From the NCBI RefSeq assembly GCF_036323735.1, contig NC_086023.1:16975501-17039500 (forward strand): DNA of 64,000 bases. The letters are read 5' to 3'. Both the position numbers and the translations under genes were made by a program. Origin of the DNA: Rattus norvegicus. Its lineage: Eukaryota; Chordata; Mammalia; Rodentia; Muridae. The notes beneath the pieces were generated by a model. It did no database searches. It was not told the DNA's origin and was given only the letters and a program-made list of their open reading frames with translations. Below, one piece after another: positions 1 to 12,106 of this stretch (position 1 is its first letter; every line of letters starts with the position of its first letter).

Positions 1-770
1 GAATTCCCCAATTTTTTGTTTTCTTCACTGCTTCTATTTCTTTCCATCTTTAGTTCTTGAAAAGTTTCCTTCACTTGTTTGCTTTTTCTTTGCTTTCTTC
101 ATGTTCTTTATGGGATTTATTGATTTCCTCCAAATTTTGGACTGTTTTCTCAGTTTTTTTATTTCCTCTTTAAGGACCTGCACAACCTTAATAAAGTTGG
201 TTTCAAAATCATTTTCTTGTGTTTCAGCTGCATTGGAATATTCAGGTCTTGCTATCGTTGGATAGCTGGGCTCTGGTGGTGTTATATTGCCCTGCTATTT
301 TTGACTGTGTTCTTACACTGGTGTTTAGGCATCTGGGTTTAGGTTGATTGTAAGTGTAGGTGATAACCTCTGGGCTTGTGTTTGTTAGTTGGGTGTTTTG
401 TTCTTTTAAGTTTCCTCTTTGGTCTTCTGGTCTTTGTGGCCTGGATTTCTCATGCCTAGTATGGCCTGTGATCCAGTAGGGATTCTCTGACCAGGTTGGG
501 GCTGGACTTCTGGTGACTAGATTGGACTTTGGTACAGCAGGAAGGTCTCTGTTCTGACTGGTGTGGCCTGCACCTGAATAGCAGGAGTCTGCCTGAATTA
601 GGAGCCAGCCCTGGCTGTGGTGATGGGGAAGGTTAAGGTGAGGCAGGGTTTGATGAAATGTGTCTTTCAGAACCGAGTCTAGGGAGTGGGTCACCCCTGC
701 TGGCAGGTGGGTCACTCACCTGTTCTTCTGACTGGTGTGGCCTATAAATTGTTTCTGTAAATTCATAATC
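1..770 (-). mobile_element. L1 fragment, 5' UTR and ORF1 N-terminus (antisense, old)
   Basis: Read on the minus strand, this runs from an L1 5' UTR (about 770 down to 245) into an ORF1 N-terminal coiled-coil region (about 245 down to 1), with lysine/glutamate-rich coding such as an ENDFETNF-like motif followed by KEEIKK. The 157-residue open frame at 242-715 lies in the 5' UTR and does not continue cleanly into ORF1. The element is cut by the window edge. An 80-bp piece of the same 5' UTR recurs in the opposite orientation at 1642-1722. The subfamily (Lx-like) is inferred; the L1 identity is fairly secure. Confidence 0.65.
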
Positions 771-867
771 ACATCAGCATAATATACCTAAGCTATAATC
801 TCATTTTTAGATTGTGTATGCTTGTTTCAATATTGTTCTAAAGACCTTGTTTTAAAAAGACATAGTA

Positions 868-953
868 GGGGGTTGGTGATTTAGCTCAGTGGTAGAGCGC
901 TTGCCTAGCAAGCGCAAGGCTCTGGGTTCAGTCCCCAGCTCCAGAAAAAAAAA
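868..953 (+). mobile_element. ID SINE (BC1-like, tRNA-Ala derived)
   Basis: The sequence matches the rat ID core: a GGGG start, a pol III A box (tagctcagtggtagagc), the conserved ttgcctagcaagcgcaagg stretch, a B box (gggttcagtcccc) and an A-rich tail. It is flanked by a perfect TSD, aaaaagacatagta, at 854-867 and again just after the tail (ending at 965). ID elements are mobilised by L1 proteins and are abundant in rat. Confidence 0.95.
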
Positions 954-965
954 AAAGACATAGTA

Positions 966-1641
966 ATGTGGTGGAATGTGAGGTGGAAGGTGACAACACA
1001 GAGAGGGGAGGGAAAGGCAGAATGGAGGGAAGGACTTACATGAGAGGGTACTGGAAGGAGACAAAGGGCTGATATGGGCTTTTAAAGTGAATAAATACAT
1101 AAATCAATTTAATTTAAAGAAAAATATTGTAGTAGTAAACTAACCCAAGGACCTTCTAACTGTTGTAAACACTAAGTTGGAAACAGGACAACAGTCCGTC
1201 TGGTTGAAGTGCCTGTCTTATCAGCACCCTCCTTCTCTTTACAAATTTGTATCTTCCTTCATAATTGCATCAATATTACTTGAGAACCAATGAAACTTGC
1301 ATCTAATGATAAAAGATAAAGACTCACTTGATAAGCAGTATCTTGTAGAGATACTGTTAAGAAAGCAAAGAAATTCTTTTCAGGTGATACATGCCACCAT
1401 TCTGCACTGCCTGTCTTCATAATGCTACTGTCATTTCAGAGCAAGCAGAGGCTGAGACAAATAGCAAAACTAATATGACTTAGTACTTAAAACAACAAAA
1501 AAGACAAAAGGACTTACTTAGCCTTTCATTAGCAGGAAAGCTTATATTACTATTAAGATTTAAATGTCATTTATCTTTTTATTGAAATAATTTAAATATC
1601 TCTAGAGTGACATGTTGCTATGATAACAAAACCCCAAATGA
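966..1641. other. No recognised feature
   Basis: AT-rich non-coding sequence. I see no convincing coding frame, SINE or LTR in it. The small antisense frame at 852-1100 is a shadow across the ID SINE. Confidence 0.5.
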
Positions 1642-1722
1642 AGAACAGGTGAGTGACCCACCTGCCAGCTGGGGTAACCCACTCCCTAGACTGGGTTCTC
1701 AAAGACCCATTTCATCAATTGT
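1642..1722 (+). mobile_element. L1 5' UTR fragment, inverted partner of 1-770
   Basis: About 80 bp starting aagaacaggtgagtgaccc is the reverse complement of positions about 650-725, with only a few differences. It diverges abruptly after catttcatcaa. It is therefore an opposite-orientation piece of the same L1 5' UTR family. Confidence 0.7.
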
Positions 1723-2590
1723 TATACTTTTCTCTCTGGCCAACTGTACCTAACAAAAGTCATCCAGAACATTGGTGGAGCTGAACATTTTAGGTGGAAC
1801 TAGTTGTTTCTAGCATGCACTTGACCATTCACTGCACTTGATGCTTCCTTGAAATCCAATATCTATAGACTGGCAATAATATGGGACATTAGTAGCAACC
1901 AAAGGATTTGATTGGCATATGGCAGGCGTGGCTAATTCTACAGTGGTTGAGGAAATATGTGTTCAATTCACAAATCAAAGGAACAAATGAGGATGACACT
2001 ATTATTTGATTAATAGAGTATTAGTAGATATGTGCAAATCAGATAATGTTTTTGAAGACTGAAGATTTTGATGGAGTTAGTCCAGCTCTCTCTATAGCAT
2101 TTGGTCCTTCTTCTGTTGTTTCTCATAGATGTTCATAACTATTTCTGAAACTAAGTATGTAGAATTCAGGGATAAGCTAGCTTCTTTGGAAGGACAAGTC
2201 TTTCTCAATGCTGATCACAATGAAGAGTGTCCCAAGTTATGGTACTGAGGGTGCAGGTCTCTGTGCCCTGTGCTTCACCCAAGTCAGAGATTCAAATCTC
2301 CCCTTCTACAGATCCAGAACTCAGGTTCCTACTTCTGTCTGAGAAGCACACTACTCTATTATGTTTCCTCTTCCCTTCTATTTATTCCATGCTTCTCTGA
2401 AAATGGTACCAAATGCCTGTCATTTTAAATGTGTGACCACATTTAACACAAACTGATCTTTTCATGCTATATAGAAAACTCCAAAGGCCTGATGATCACA
2501 GGGCAGTGTTAAGAGAATTGCTCAGGCTTTCTCTTTTACACTGGTCTCATTATTTGTCTTTATGTCATTCATATGAATGTCTTAGCTCAG

Positions 2591-2592
<2 letters not shown>
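1723..2592. other. No recognised feature
   Basis: AT-rich intergenic sequence with no reading frame of note and no repeat family that I can name. Confidence 0.4.

Positions 2593-2636
<44 letters not shown>
2593..2636 (+). repeat. (TG)n microsatellite
   Basis: About 22 uninterrupted GT units. The overlapping short reading frame is a by-product of the dinucleotide repeat. Confidence 0.98.
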
Positions 2637-2637
<1 letters not shown>

Positions 2638-2968
2638 CCTTCTTTCTGCAGTTTCTAAAGTAACATTTTTCTCAGAATGTTTTGTCCTTCCAGGGAAGGA
2701 GAAGTGTTGAGTTCAACAAGCAAGCAAATAGTGAATAAAGATGACAGTGGACACAGTGCTAGTTGGCAAGAGGGAGCACTGACCAGCACTCAGTAGCACC
2801 AGGACAGCTATAAATACAAAATTCAGTCTATAGACTAGGAAGCAAGGTAACCAAGAAACTTGATAAAATCTTGAATAATGTGCTCAAGATCATATGATCT
2901 GATGGAACAAAAGGCTCTGCTCCCAGGCCTTCTATTATAGCATGCATGTGATATCAAAATAAGTAAGA

Positions 2969-3035
2969 TGGGTTTGGGGTGTAGCAGAGAACTTGCCTAG
3001 AATTCACTCTGGGTTTGCTCCCAAGCACAGAAAAA
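2969..3035 (+). mobile_element. Diverged ID/tRNA-derived SINE remnant
   Basis: The stretch gggtttggggtgtagcagag ... acttgcctag ... ctgggtttgctcccaagcac followed by aaaaa resembles the ID/B4-type SINE head with degraded A and B boxes. No clear TSD is visible. The alternative is chance similarity to a tRNA-like promoter. Confidence 0.45.
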
Positions 3036-4138
3036 TTTCCAAGCAGACCACAATGAAGAAGTAAGAAGGAACTATGTGCACTACTGTCTCCTGTTTGGTT
3101 CTCACTGTCTATGAGAACAAATATCGCACTGGGCCTGAGATTCATAAACTAAATTAACTGAATTTAGAGTTTAAGGAAACAAACATTAGAACCTAAACAA
3201 ATATTTGTTTACCTATCTTTAGATCGAGGAACATTTTAAAAATAAATTGTTGACTCTATTGGGAGAGGATGAAGCCCTGAGGAACTGTATGATCTTGGCA
3301 TGAGGACATCATATTAAGAAGTCCAGTGCCTCAAGACCCTTGGCAGTCACAAAGCCTTCCAAAAATAAAATTTGAAGAATGAACAAAGCCTTCCAAGTCT
3401 GAGTGTCTAAGAATGAAAGATTAGATCATTGTGTACAAAAGCTATCAACTGCAGCTCCCTCCTCCTGGGTGGCAACAGCCTGAGGTTGCTTCTCTATAAA
3501 GAACTACTACACAAATTAACTAAAACAGGTTCTGGATTGCTGATGGTAGTTGAACATCTCTATCAGATCACCCATAGTCCACCCTATTCCAGTTTGTGTT
3601 ATTGTGTGTCTGTCCCTTCTTCATCCCTTCCTTACCTCAGTTAGGTTTCCATGAGCAACCAAGCAGCAGCCCTGTGTCTCCATTATTACTTTTTTTTTGG
3701 ATTCAGCTAGCTATTACCATAGTCATCTTAACTTGTAACTTCTATGGTCACCTCAAGAGCAACACCACATGGGATCTCTACATAGTTTCCCAGAAAACTG
3801 GATCTACACAAAATTGACTCTTTATAGTCCACTCCAGATCTGAGAATTTGCATAACTATTTAATATCAGCTTAATAAAAACCAATTTTTCCCACCTAGGA
3901 AGAAATTGCTTTTGTCTTAACACATATTTGTGCCCTTCTTTCTGACATAAACTGTCCTCTGCTCCTAAAATCATGCCTCTACCAGTAAAGATCTTTATTA
4001 GTTAATCTTTTTGACTTGAGGAGATTTAGAATCTCAGCATGGAAAAGTATTTGTGAGAATTTCTATATTAGGTTGAGGAAAGACTAGCTGATCTCATTGC
4101 ACCATTCCATGAGCTAGAGTTGTGGACCAAATAGAGTA
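3036..4138. other. No recognised feature
   Basis: Several short frames occur (around 3429-3817) without recognisable domains or splice context. I cannot assign a gene or repeat here. Confidence 0.4.
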
Positions 4139-4722
4139 TTAACACCCATTCAGAGCCTACCCCACATGTACATATACATACATATACAGCCACCCAATTA
4201 GACAAGATGGATGAAGCAAAGAAGTGCAGACCGACAGGAGTCGGATGTAGATCGCTCCTGAGAGAGACAGCCAGAATACAGCAAATACAGAGGCGAATGC
4301 CAGCAGCAAACCACTGAACTGAGAATAGGACCCCCATTGAAGGAATCAGAGAAAGAACTGGAAGAGCTTGAAGGGGCTCGAGACCCCATATGTACAACAA
4401 TGCCAAGCAACCAGAGCTTCCAGGGACCAAGCCACTACCTAAAGACTATACATGGACTCACCCTGGACTCTGACCTCATAGGTAGCAATGAATATCCTAG
4501 TAAGAGCACCAGTGGAAGGGGAAGCCCTGGGTCCTGCTAAGACTGAACCCCCAGTGAACTAGACTGTTGGGGGGAGGGCGGCAATGGGGGGAGGGTTGGG
4601 AGGGGAACACCCATAAGGAAGGGGAGGGGGAGGGGGATGTTTGCCCGGAAACCGGGAAAGGGAATAACACTCGAAATGTATATAAGAAATACTCAAGTTA
4701 ATAAAAAAAATAAATAAATAAA
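4139..4722 (+). mobile_element. L1 (rat young type) 3' UTR, severely 5'-truncated
   Basis: Contains only L1 3' UTR: the acacccattcagagcct start, the accagtggaaggggaagccc segment, a G-rich polypurine block at about 4568-4645, and a tail ending in aataaaaaaaataaataaat. It is nearly identical to the 3' UTR of the long element at 37445-38168. A TSD could not be defined with confidence. The overlapping short reading frames are 3' UTR shadows. Confidence 0.93.
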
Positions 4723-5199
4723 AGATTCATACTTCACTACTAAGATGCAATACAATCATCTGCTTCATATTTCTGTTATCTACCATGTGGATAAACTGTA
4801 CCTCTATCCTCTACCTGTGAGCCAGAATGAACCCTCCTTTCCTTAAGTCCACTGGATTTTGTCAGGTATTTTTTCCACAGCATTAAAAAAGTAACTAGTT
4901 TATCTTTGCCTTATGGGAATGAGCAACTGATAGATCCTTGCACTTCCATTCACAGCTGCTGGTGACCATTGTGGGGGAGTTGGACTACAAACAAAAACAT
5001 TAAAAATTCTTCAGGTCACAGGAAGGTAGAAGTTTGGGACAGGAATCCTTCAGGTTTCTGTCAGTGCCCAGAGCTGACTCTGTACAGGCTCTCTGTACCC
5101 AGGGAGAGGGTTGGTCTCTCAGGAGTGCTGACACAGAGGTACAGGAGGGTCAAGCCACTGTCAGCGACAGCAAAACCAGATAACACCAGCAACAACCTG

Positions 5200-6289
5200 A
5201 TGGTGAGAGGCAAGCACAAGAAGCTAAGCAACATAAACCAAGACCACTTGGCATCATCAGAACCCAGTTCTCCCACCACAGCAAGTCCTAGTTACTCCCA
5301 ACAAACTGGAAAAGCAAGATTCTGACTTATAATGACAACTCATGATGATATTAGAGGACTTTAAGAAGGACATAAGTAACTCTCTTAAAGAAATACAGGA
5401 CAATAAGGGTAAACATATAGAAGCCCTTAAAGAGGAAACACAAAAATCCCTTAAAAAATTACAAAAAAAAAAACCAGGTGAAGGAATAGAATATAACCAC
5501 CAGGATCTAAAAATAGAAATAGAAACAGTAAGGAAATCACAAAGGGAGTCAACCCTGGAGATAAAAAAGCTAGGAAAGAGATCAGGAGTCATAGATGCAA
5601 GCATCATCAACAAAATACAAGAGATTGAAGTGAGACTCTCAGGGGCAAAAGATACCATAGAAAACATTGACACAAGAGTAAAAGAAAATGCAAAATGCAA
5701 AAAGATCCTAATCCAAAATATCCAGGAAATCCAAGAAACAGTGAGACTATCAAACCTAAGGATAATAGGTATAGAAGAGAGTGAAGATTCCCAAATTAAA
5801 GGGCCAGTAAATATCTTCAACAATATTATAGAAGAAAACTTCCCTAACCTAAAGAAAAAGATGCCCACAAAGATGTAAGAAGCCTACAGAACTCCAAATA
5901 GATTGGACCAGAAAAGAAATTTCTCACATCATATAATAGTCAAAATGTCAAATGCCCAAAACAAAGAATATTATAAGCTGTAAGGAAAAAGTCAAGTAAC
6001 ATATAAAGGCAGATGTATCAGGATTGCACCAGATTTCTGATCAGAGACTGTAAAAGCCAGAAGATCCTGGGTAGATGTCATCCAGACAGACCCTAAGAGA
6101 ACACAAATGCCAACCTAGGCTACTATGTCCAGCAAAACTCTCAATTAGTATAAATTGAAAAACCAATATATTCCATGACAAAACCAAATTTACACAATAA
6201 CTTTCCACAAATCCAACACTACAAAGGATAATAGATGGGAACTTCCAACACAAGGAGGGAAAGTACACCATAGACAAACAAAAAAGTAA
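5200..6289 (+). pseudogene. ORF1: L1 ORF1 pseudogene (RNA-binding protein)
   Basis: ORF1p is the L1 trimeric RNA-binding chaperone. The start at 5200 is chosen because it begins MVRGKHKK, the usual basic ORF1 opening of this family. A stop shortly after residue 40 breaks it, and a second open block at 5342-5878 carries the coiled coil (LKEEIQ-like heptads) and the conserved NLRIIGIEESEDSQ motif of the RRM region. A further stop at 5876-5878 separates the C-terminal domain, which continues with frameshifts to a stop at about 6287. It is not functional. Confidence 0.85.
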
Positions 6290-6350
6290 TCTTTCAACTA
6301 ACCCAAAAGAAGATAGCTGCACAAACACAATTCCACCTCTAGCAAGAAAA

Positions 6351-6925
6351 ATAACAGGAAACAACAATCATTAATCTCTAATATCTCTCAACATCAATGG
6401 ACTCAATTTTTCAATAAAAGGACACAGACTAACAGACTGGATATGTAAATAGGACCAGCATTTTGCTGCATATAGCAAACACACCTCAGCGACAAAAACA
6501 GACACTTCCTCAAAGTAAGTCTTGGAAAAAAAGTTTCTAAGCAAATTGTGCCAAGAAACAAGCTGGAGTAGCCATTCTGAAATCGAATAAAACAGACTTT
6601 CAACCAAAAGTCATCGAAAAAGATAAGGAAGGACACTTCATACTTGTCAAAGGCAGAATCCACCAAGATGAACTCTGAATTATGAATATCTGTTCTCCAA
6701 ATGCAAAGACACCCACATTCATAAAAGAAACATTCCTACAGCACAAAGCATACATTGCACTTCACACAATAATAGTGAGAAACTTCACCACCCCACTCTT
6801 ATCAATGGACAGATCATGGAAACAGAAACTAAACAGACACATAGAGAAACTAACAGAAGTTATGAACCAAATGGATTTAACGAGTATCTATAGAATATTT
6901 CATCTTAAGAATCTAAACAGGACAT
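6351..6925 (+). pseudogene. ORF2: L1 ORF2 pseudogene, endonuclease part only
   Basis: Fragments of the apurinic-like endonuclease domain are visible: SLNINGLN-like at about 6375-6410, a degraded catalytic-glutamate region near 6475-6490, and MDLTSIYR-like coding at about 6870. Premature stops and frameshifts are frequent. Everything downstream, including the reverse transcriptase, is absent. Confidence 0.8.
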
Positions 6926-7845
6926 TAGATTATAAATTGGACAAATTACCACTAACCACACTCTGGTATTAACTTCTGTGACCCTAGGAGGATCCTTGAT
7001 TTTCTGTGAACCATTCTTCAGCTTTCCAATGAAAACAAGTGCCACCTATTTGGAAGCTTCAAAATGTCTTCAGAAAACAGCATCAACTAAATGCAGGGAA
7101 ATGATTACTGCCTTGGTCATCCTGTTCTTCCAGCACTGGCAAGAAAGAATCTTCACTATTTAGCTTTTCCCAGAAAGTAATTGCTGTGAATATCATTAAA
7201 GATTTTTATCTCAACTTAAAAAATGTATAGAGGTACACTCTGCTTTGTTACCATGGCCACACAAAACTTCAGCCAAAAAATATCACATATTTTTAATGTT
7301 CATGTTTACTTTCTGTTTATATTTGCTTATTTGAGGGGTTAATGACAAAGAAAGATTCAAGATGCTTGGATTAGAATACCAAGTTAGCAATCTACTTGTG
7401 TGTGTGATTTGGGAAATTTTCTTTCTTTTTTCTTTGATTCTCTTTCCTTTTGTGTACAATGAGAAAATTGAAAGTATTTCATTCATAGTATAGTTTTAAA
7501 GATTAAGTTAATTAGTATACATATGTAACATCAATGTTATTAAAAAGCACTAACTTTAAAGAAATAGTACTAACTTATTAATTCCAGGCAAATTAAATAG
7601 GTTGTGCCTTATATATTATCTATAATGTGGAGTCCAAACACCACCAAAATGTATTATGTGAAGATTTAATTGATAAAAAGAAATAGTAGTTGACTTAAAT
7701 TAGACAATTATATGATCCCATAGCATATATAAATGGTATTATTTGTTATATGTGTACTGTTTATTAAATTTTACATTTATAGTTTGCTAATTTAAAATTG
7801 GATTTCAGTTCAATATCACAATAAGTAGAGCCATATATAATTCAT
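6926..7845. other. Unassigned AT-rich sequence
   Basis: The 6978-7215 part has a short frame (61 residues) followed by attaaagattttt and an A-rich run, which could be a small processed transcript copy. I do not recognise the parent and no TSD is clear. The remainder (7216-7845) is AT-rich with nothing recognised. Confidence 0.3.
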
Positions 7846-7851
7846 GTTTCA

Positions 7852-10765
7852 ATATTAAACTAAATGGAGAGAATCTTGAAGCAATCCCACTACAATCAGG
7901 GACTAGACAAGGCTGCCCACTCTCTCCCTACTTATTGAATATACTTCTTGAAGTTCTAGCCAGAGCAATCAGACAAAAAAGAAGATCAAAGGGATGCAGA
8001 TTGGAAAAGAAGAAGTCAAACTATCACTATTTGCAGATGATATGATAGCATATTTAATGATCCCAAAAGTTCCACCAGAGAACTACTAAACCTGATAAAC
8101 ACCTTAAGCAAAGTGGCTGGGAATAAAATTAACTCAAATAAATCAGTAGCCTTCCTCTACACAAAAGAGAAACAGGCCGAGAAAGAAATTAGGGAAATGA
8201 CATCCTTCATAATAGTCCCAAATAATATAAAATACCTCGGTGTGATTTTAACCAAGCAAGTAAAGATCTGTATGAAAAGAACTTCAAACCTCTGAAGAAA
8301 GAAATTGAAGAAGACCTCAGAAGATGGAAAGATCTCCCATGCCCATGGATTGGCAGGATTAATATAGTAAAAATGGCCATTTTACCAAAAGCAATCTACA
8401 GATTCAATGCAATCCCCATCAAAATACCAATCCCATTCTTCAGAGAGTTAGACACAAAAATTTGAAAATTCATCTGGAATAACAAAATACCCAGGATAGC
8501 TAAATCTATCCTCAACAATGAAAGGACTTCTGGGGGGATCACTATCCCTGAACTCAAGCAGTATTACAGAGCAACAGTGATAAAAACTGCATGGTATTGG
8601 TACAGAGACAGAAAGATAGACAAGTGGAATAGAATTGAAGACCCAGAAATGAACCCACACGCCTATGGTCACTTGATTTTTGACAAAGGAGCCAAAACCA
8701 TCCAATGGAAAACAGATAGCATTTTCAGCAAGTGGTGCTGGTTCAACTGGAGACCAGCATGTAGAAGAATGCAGATCGATCCATGCTTATCACCCTGTAC
8801 AAAGCTTAAGTCCAAGTGGATCAAGGACCTCCAAATCAAACCAGATACATTCAAACTAATAGAAGAAAAAGTGGGGAAGCATCTCGAACACATGGGCACT
8901 GGAGAAAATTTCCTGAACAAAACACCAATGGCTTATGCTCTAAGATCAAGAATCAACAAATGGGATCTCATAAAACTGCAAAGCTTCTGTAAGGTAAAGG
9001 ACACTGTTGTTAGGACAAAATGACAACTAACAGATTGGGAAAAGATCTTTACCAATCCTACAACTGATAGAGGGCTTATATCCAAAATATACAAAGAACT
9101 CAAGAAGTTAGACCGCAGGGAGACAAATAACCCTATTAAAAATTGGGGTTCAGAGCTAAACAAAGAATTCATAGCTGCGAAATGCCAAATGGCTGAGAAA
9201 CACCTAAAGAAATGGTCAACATCCTTAGTCATAAGGGAAATGCAAATCAAAACAACCCTGAGATTTCACCTCACACCAGTGAGAATGGCTAAGATCAAAA
9301 ACTCAGGTGACACAAGAGGCCCCAACATATAAAAAAAGACACGTTCTCCACTATGTTCATTGCAGCCTTATTTATAATAGCCAGAAGCTGGAAAGAACCC
9401 AGATGCCCTTCAACAGAGGAATGGATACAGAAAGTGTGGTACATCTACACAATGGAATATTACTCAGCTATCAAAAACAACAGCTTTATGAAATTCGTAG
9501 GCAAATGGTTGGAACTGGAAAATATCATCCTGAGTGAGGTAACCCAATCACAGAAAAACACACATGGTATGCACTCATTGATAAGTGGCTATTAGCCCAA
9601 ATGCTTGAATTACCCTAGATGCCTAGAACTAATGAAACTCAAGAAGGATGACCAAAATGTGAATGCTTCACTCCTTCTTTAAAAGGGGAACAAGAATACC
9701 CTTGGCAGGGAATAGAGAGGCAAAGATTAAAACAGACACAGAAGGAACACCCATTCAGAGCCTGCCCCACATGTGGCCCATACATATACAGCCATCCAAT
9801 TAGACAAGATGGATGAAGAAAAGAAGTGCAGGCCGACAGGAGCCGGATGTAGATCGCTCCTGAGAGACACAGCCAGAATACAGCAAATACAGAGGCGAAT
9901 GCCAGCAGCAAACCACTGAACTGAGAATAGGACCCCCATTGAAGGAATCAGAGAAAGAACTGGAAGAGTTTGAAGGGGCTTGAGACCCCATATGTACAAC
10001 AATGCCAAGCAACCAGAGCTTCCAGGGACTAAGCCACTGCCTAAAGACTATACATGGACTGACCCTGGACTCTGACCTCAGAGGTAGCAATGAATATCCT
10101 AGTAAGAGGACCAGTGGAAGGGGTAGCCCTGGGTCCTGCTAAGACTGAACCCCCAGTGAACTAGATTGTTGTGGGGAGGCCGGCAATGGGGGAGGATGGG
10201 GAGGAGAACACCCATAAAGAAGGGGAGGGGGAGGGATTAGGGGGATGTTTACCCAGAAACCAGGAAGGGGAATAACACTTGAAATGTATATAAGAAATAC
10301 TCAAGTTAATAAAAAAAAAAAAAAACTCAGGTGACAGCAAATGCTGGCGAGGATGTGGAGAAAGAGGAACACTCCTTCATTGTTGGTAGGATTGCAGACG
10401 GGAAATCAGTCTGGAGATTCCTCAGAAAATTGGACATTGAACTACCTGAGGACCCAGCTATACCTCTCTTGGGCATATACCCAAAAGGTGTTCCAACATA
10501 TAACAAGGACACATGCTCAACTATGTTCATAGCAGCCTTATTTATAATAGCCAGAAGCTGGAAAGAACCCAGATGCCCTTCAACAGAGGAATGGATACAG
10601 AAAATGTGGTACATCTACATAATGGAATATTACTCATCTATCAAAAACAATAACTTTATGAAATTCATAGGCAAATGGATGGAACTGGAAAATATCATCC
10701 TGAGTGAGGTAACCCAATCACAGGAAAACAGATATTATATGTACTCACTGATAAGTGGCTATTAG
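7852..10765 (+). pseudogene. ORF2: L1 ORF2 pseudogene, RT to C-terminus, split by nested L1
   Basis: ORF2p supplies L1 endonuclease and reverse transcriptase. This copy keeps a GTRQGCPLSP-like motif, an FADDM-type catalytic motif at about 8030-8045 and most of the C-terminal region, including the open block at 8577-9023. Frameshifts occur near 7980, 8060 and 8270, and a stop lies near 9020. The reading resumes after the nested L1 at 10331-10765, ending at the usual SLISGY terminus. A roughly 30-bp gap removes part of the cysteine-rich region near 10395. Confidence 0.88.
9313..10320 (+). mobile_element. Nested young L1, 3' end only
   Basis: A 5'-truncated L1 holding the last ~90 ORF2 codons (to 9595), the complete 3' UTR and a poly(A) tail. 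It is flanked by a perfect 16-bp TSD, aaaaactcaggtgaca, at 9297-9312 and 10321-10336. The TSD lies inside the ORF2 of the host L1, so this insertion is younger than its host. Confidence 0.97.
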
Positions 10766-11525
10766 CCCAAATGCTTGAATTGCCCTAGATGACAGAACAC
10801 ATGAGACTCAAGAAGGATGACCAAAATGCGAATGCTTCACTCCTTCTTTAAAAGGGGAACAAGGATACCCTTGGGAGGGAATAGGGAGGCAAAGTTTAGA
10901 ACAAAGACAGAAGGAACACCCATCCAGAGCCTGCCCCACATGTGGCCCATACATACAGAGTCACCAAACTAGATAAGATGGATGAAGCAAAGAAGTGCAG
11001 GCCGACAGGGACCAGATGTAGATCTCTTCTGAGAGACACAGCCAGAATACGGCAAATACATAGGTGAATGTCATCATTAAATCACTGAACTGAGAATAGG
11101 ACCCCCATTGAAGGAATCTTAGAAAGGACTGAAAGAGCTTGAAGGGGCTTGAGATCCCATATGAACAACAATGCCAATCAACCAGAGCTTCCAGGGACTA
11201 AAGACTATACATGGACTGACCCTGGGCTCCAACCTCATAGGTAGCAATGAATAGCCTAGTAAGAGCACCAGTGGAAGGGGAAGCCCTTGGTCCTGCCAAG
11301 ACTGAACCCCAGTGAACGTGGTTGTTGGGAGAGGGCGGTAATGCTGGGAGGATGGGGAGAGGATCACCCATATAGAAGGGGAGGGGAGGGGTTAGGGGGA
11401 TGTTGGCCCAGAAACTGGGAAAGGGAATAACAATCGAAATGTAAATAAGATATACTCAAGTTAATATAGATGGAAAATAAATAAATAAAAGAATTCATGA
11501 TATATACATTTAAATGGCTGTTACC

Positions 11526-12106
11526 AAAGTTTAGATCAGCGACTGAAGGAATGACCATTCAGAGCCTTACTCACAAGTGGCCCATGTGGGCCATATATAT
11601 ACAGCCACCAAAACTAGATAAGACTGATGAAGCTAAAAAGTGCATGCTGAAAGGGACCAGATATAGATCTCTCCTGAGAGACACATCCAGAGCATGTCCA
11701 ATATAGAGTCAATGCTAGCAGCGAACAACTGAACTGAGAACAGGACCCCCTTGGGGGGAATTAGAGGAAGGATTAAAAGAGTTGAAGGAGCTTGAAACCC
11801 CATAAGAACAACAATGCCAACCAACCAGAGCTTCCAGGGACTAAACCACTACTGAAAGACTATACATGGACTGACCCAGGGAGCTCCAACTGCATATGTA
11901 GCAGAGAATAGACTGGATGGGGCACCAGTGGAAGGGGAAGCCTGCCAAGGTTGGACATCCACTGCAGGAGAATGTCGGGGTGGGTGGAGTAGTAAGGGAG
12001 ATGGATGGAGGAGCACCTGTATGGGGGAGGGGGAGGGGTGGAGACTTATGGACAGGAAACCAGGAAAGCATTTGAAATGTAACATTTGAAATGTAAGTAA
12101 AGAAAT
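11526..12106 (+). mobile_element. Old L1 3' UTR fragment
   Basis: Homologous to the other 3' UTR copies (tttagatcagcgactgaagg ... accagtggaaggggaagcct ... gaaatgtaagtaaag) but with many substitutions and indels, so it belongs to an older subfamily. Its tail passes directly into the GAA microsatellite at 12107. Confidence 0.88.

Larger units (their letters stand above)
4960..6925 (+). mobile_element. L1, degraded: 5' UTR part, ORF1, start of ORF2
   Basis: L1 5' UTR sequence (to 5199) is followed by ORF1 (5200-6289) and the first part of the ORF2 endonuclease domain (from about 6350). Similarity is lost at about 6925 within the endonuclease, so the reverse transcriptase and 3' UTR are missing. 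Many frameshifts and stops show it is an old, inactive copy. Confidence 0.85.
7846..11491 (+). mobile_element. L1, 5'-truncated in the RT domain; host of a nested L1
   Basis: It begins in the reverse transcriptase coding region (ggagagaatcttgaagcaat), loses a short ORF2 piece near 10395, and ends in a 3' UTR with an A-rich tail at about 11491. A weak TSD (aattcat, 7839-7845 and 11492-11498) frames it. It is interrupted at 9312 by a younger L1 (9313-10320), with the host sequence duplicated on both sides. Confidence 0.9.

Noticed and set aside
242..715. 157-codon antisense frame
   Set aside because: Lies in an L1 5' UTR, ends before ORF1 and shows no known domain.
868..953. tRNA-like gene from A and B boxes
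   Set aside because: The context (rat ID core, A-tail, TSD) identifies a SINE, not a functional tRNA; no CCA-ready acceptor stem.
2880..2945. Possible MIR fragment (gtgctcaagatcatatgatc)
   Set aside because: Too short and diverged to separate from chance.
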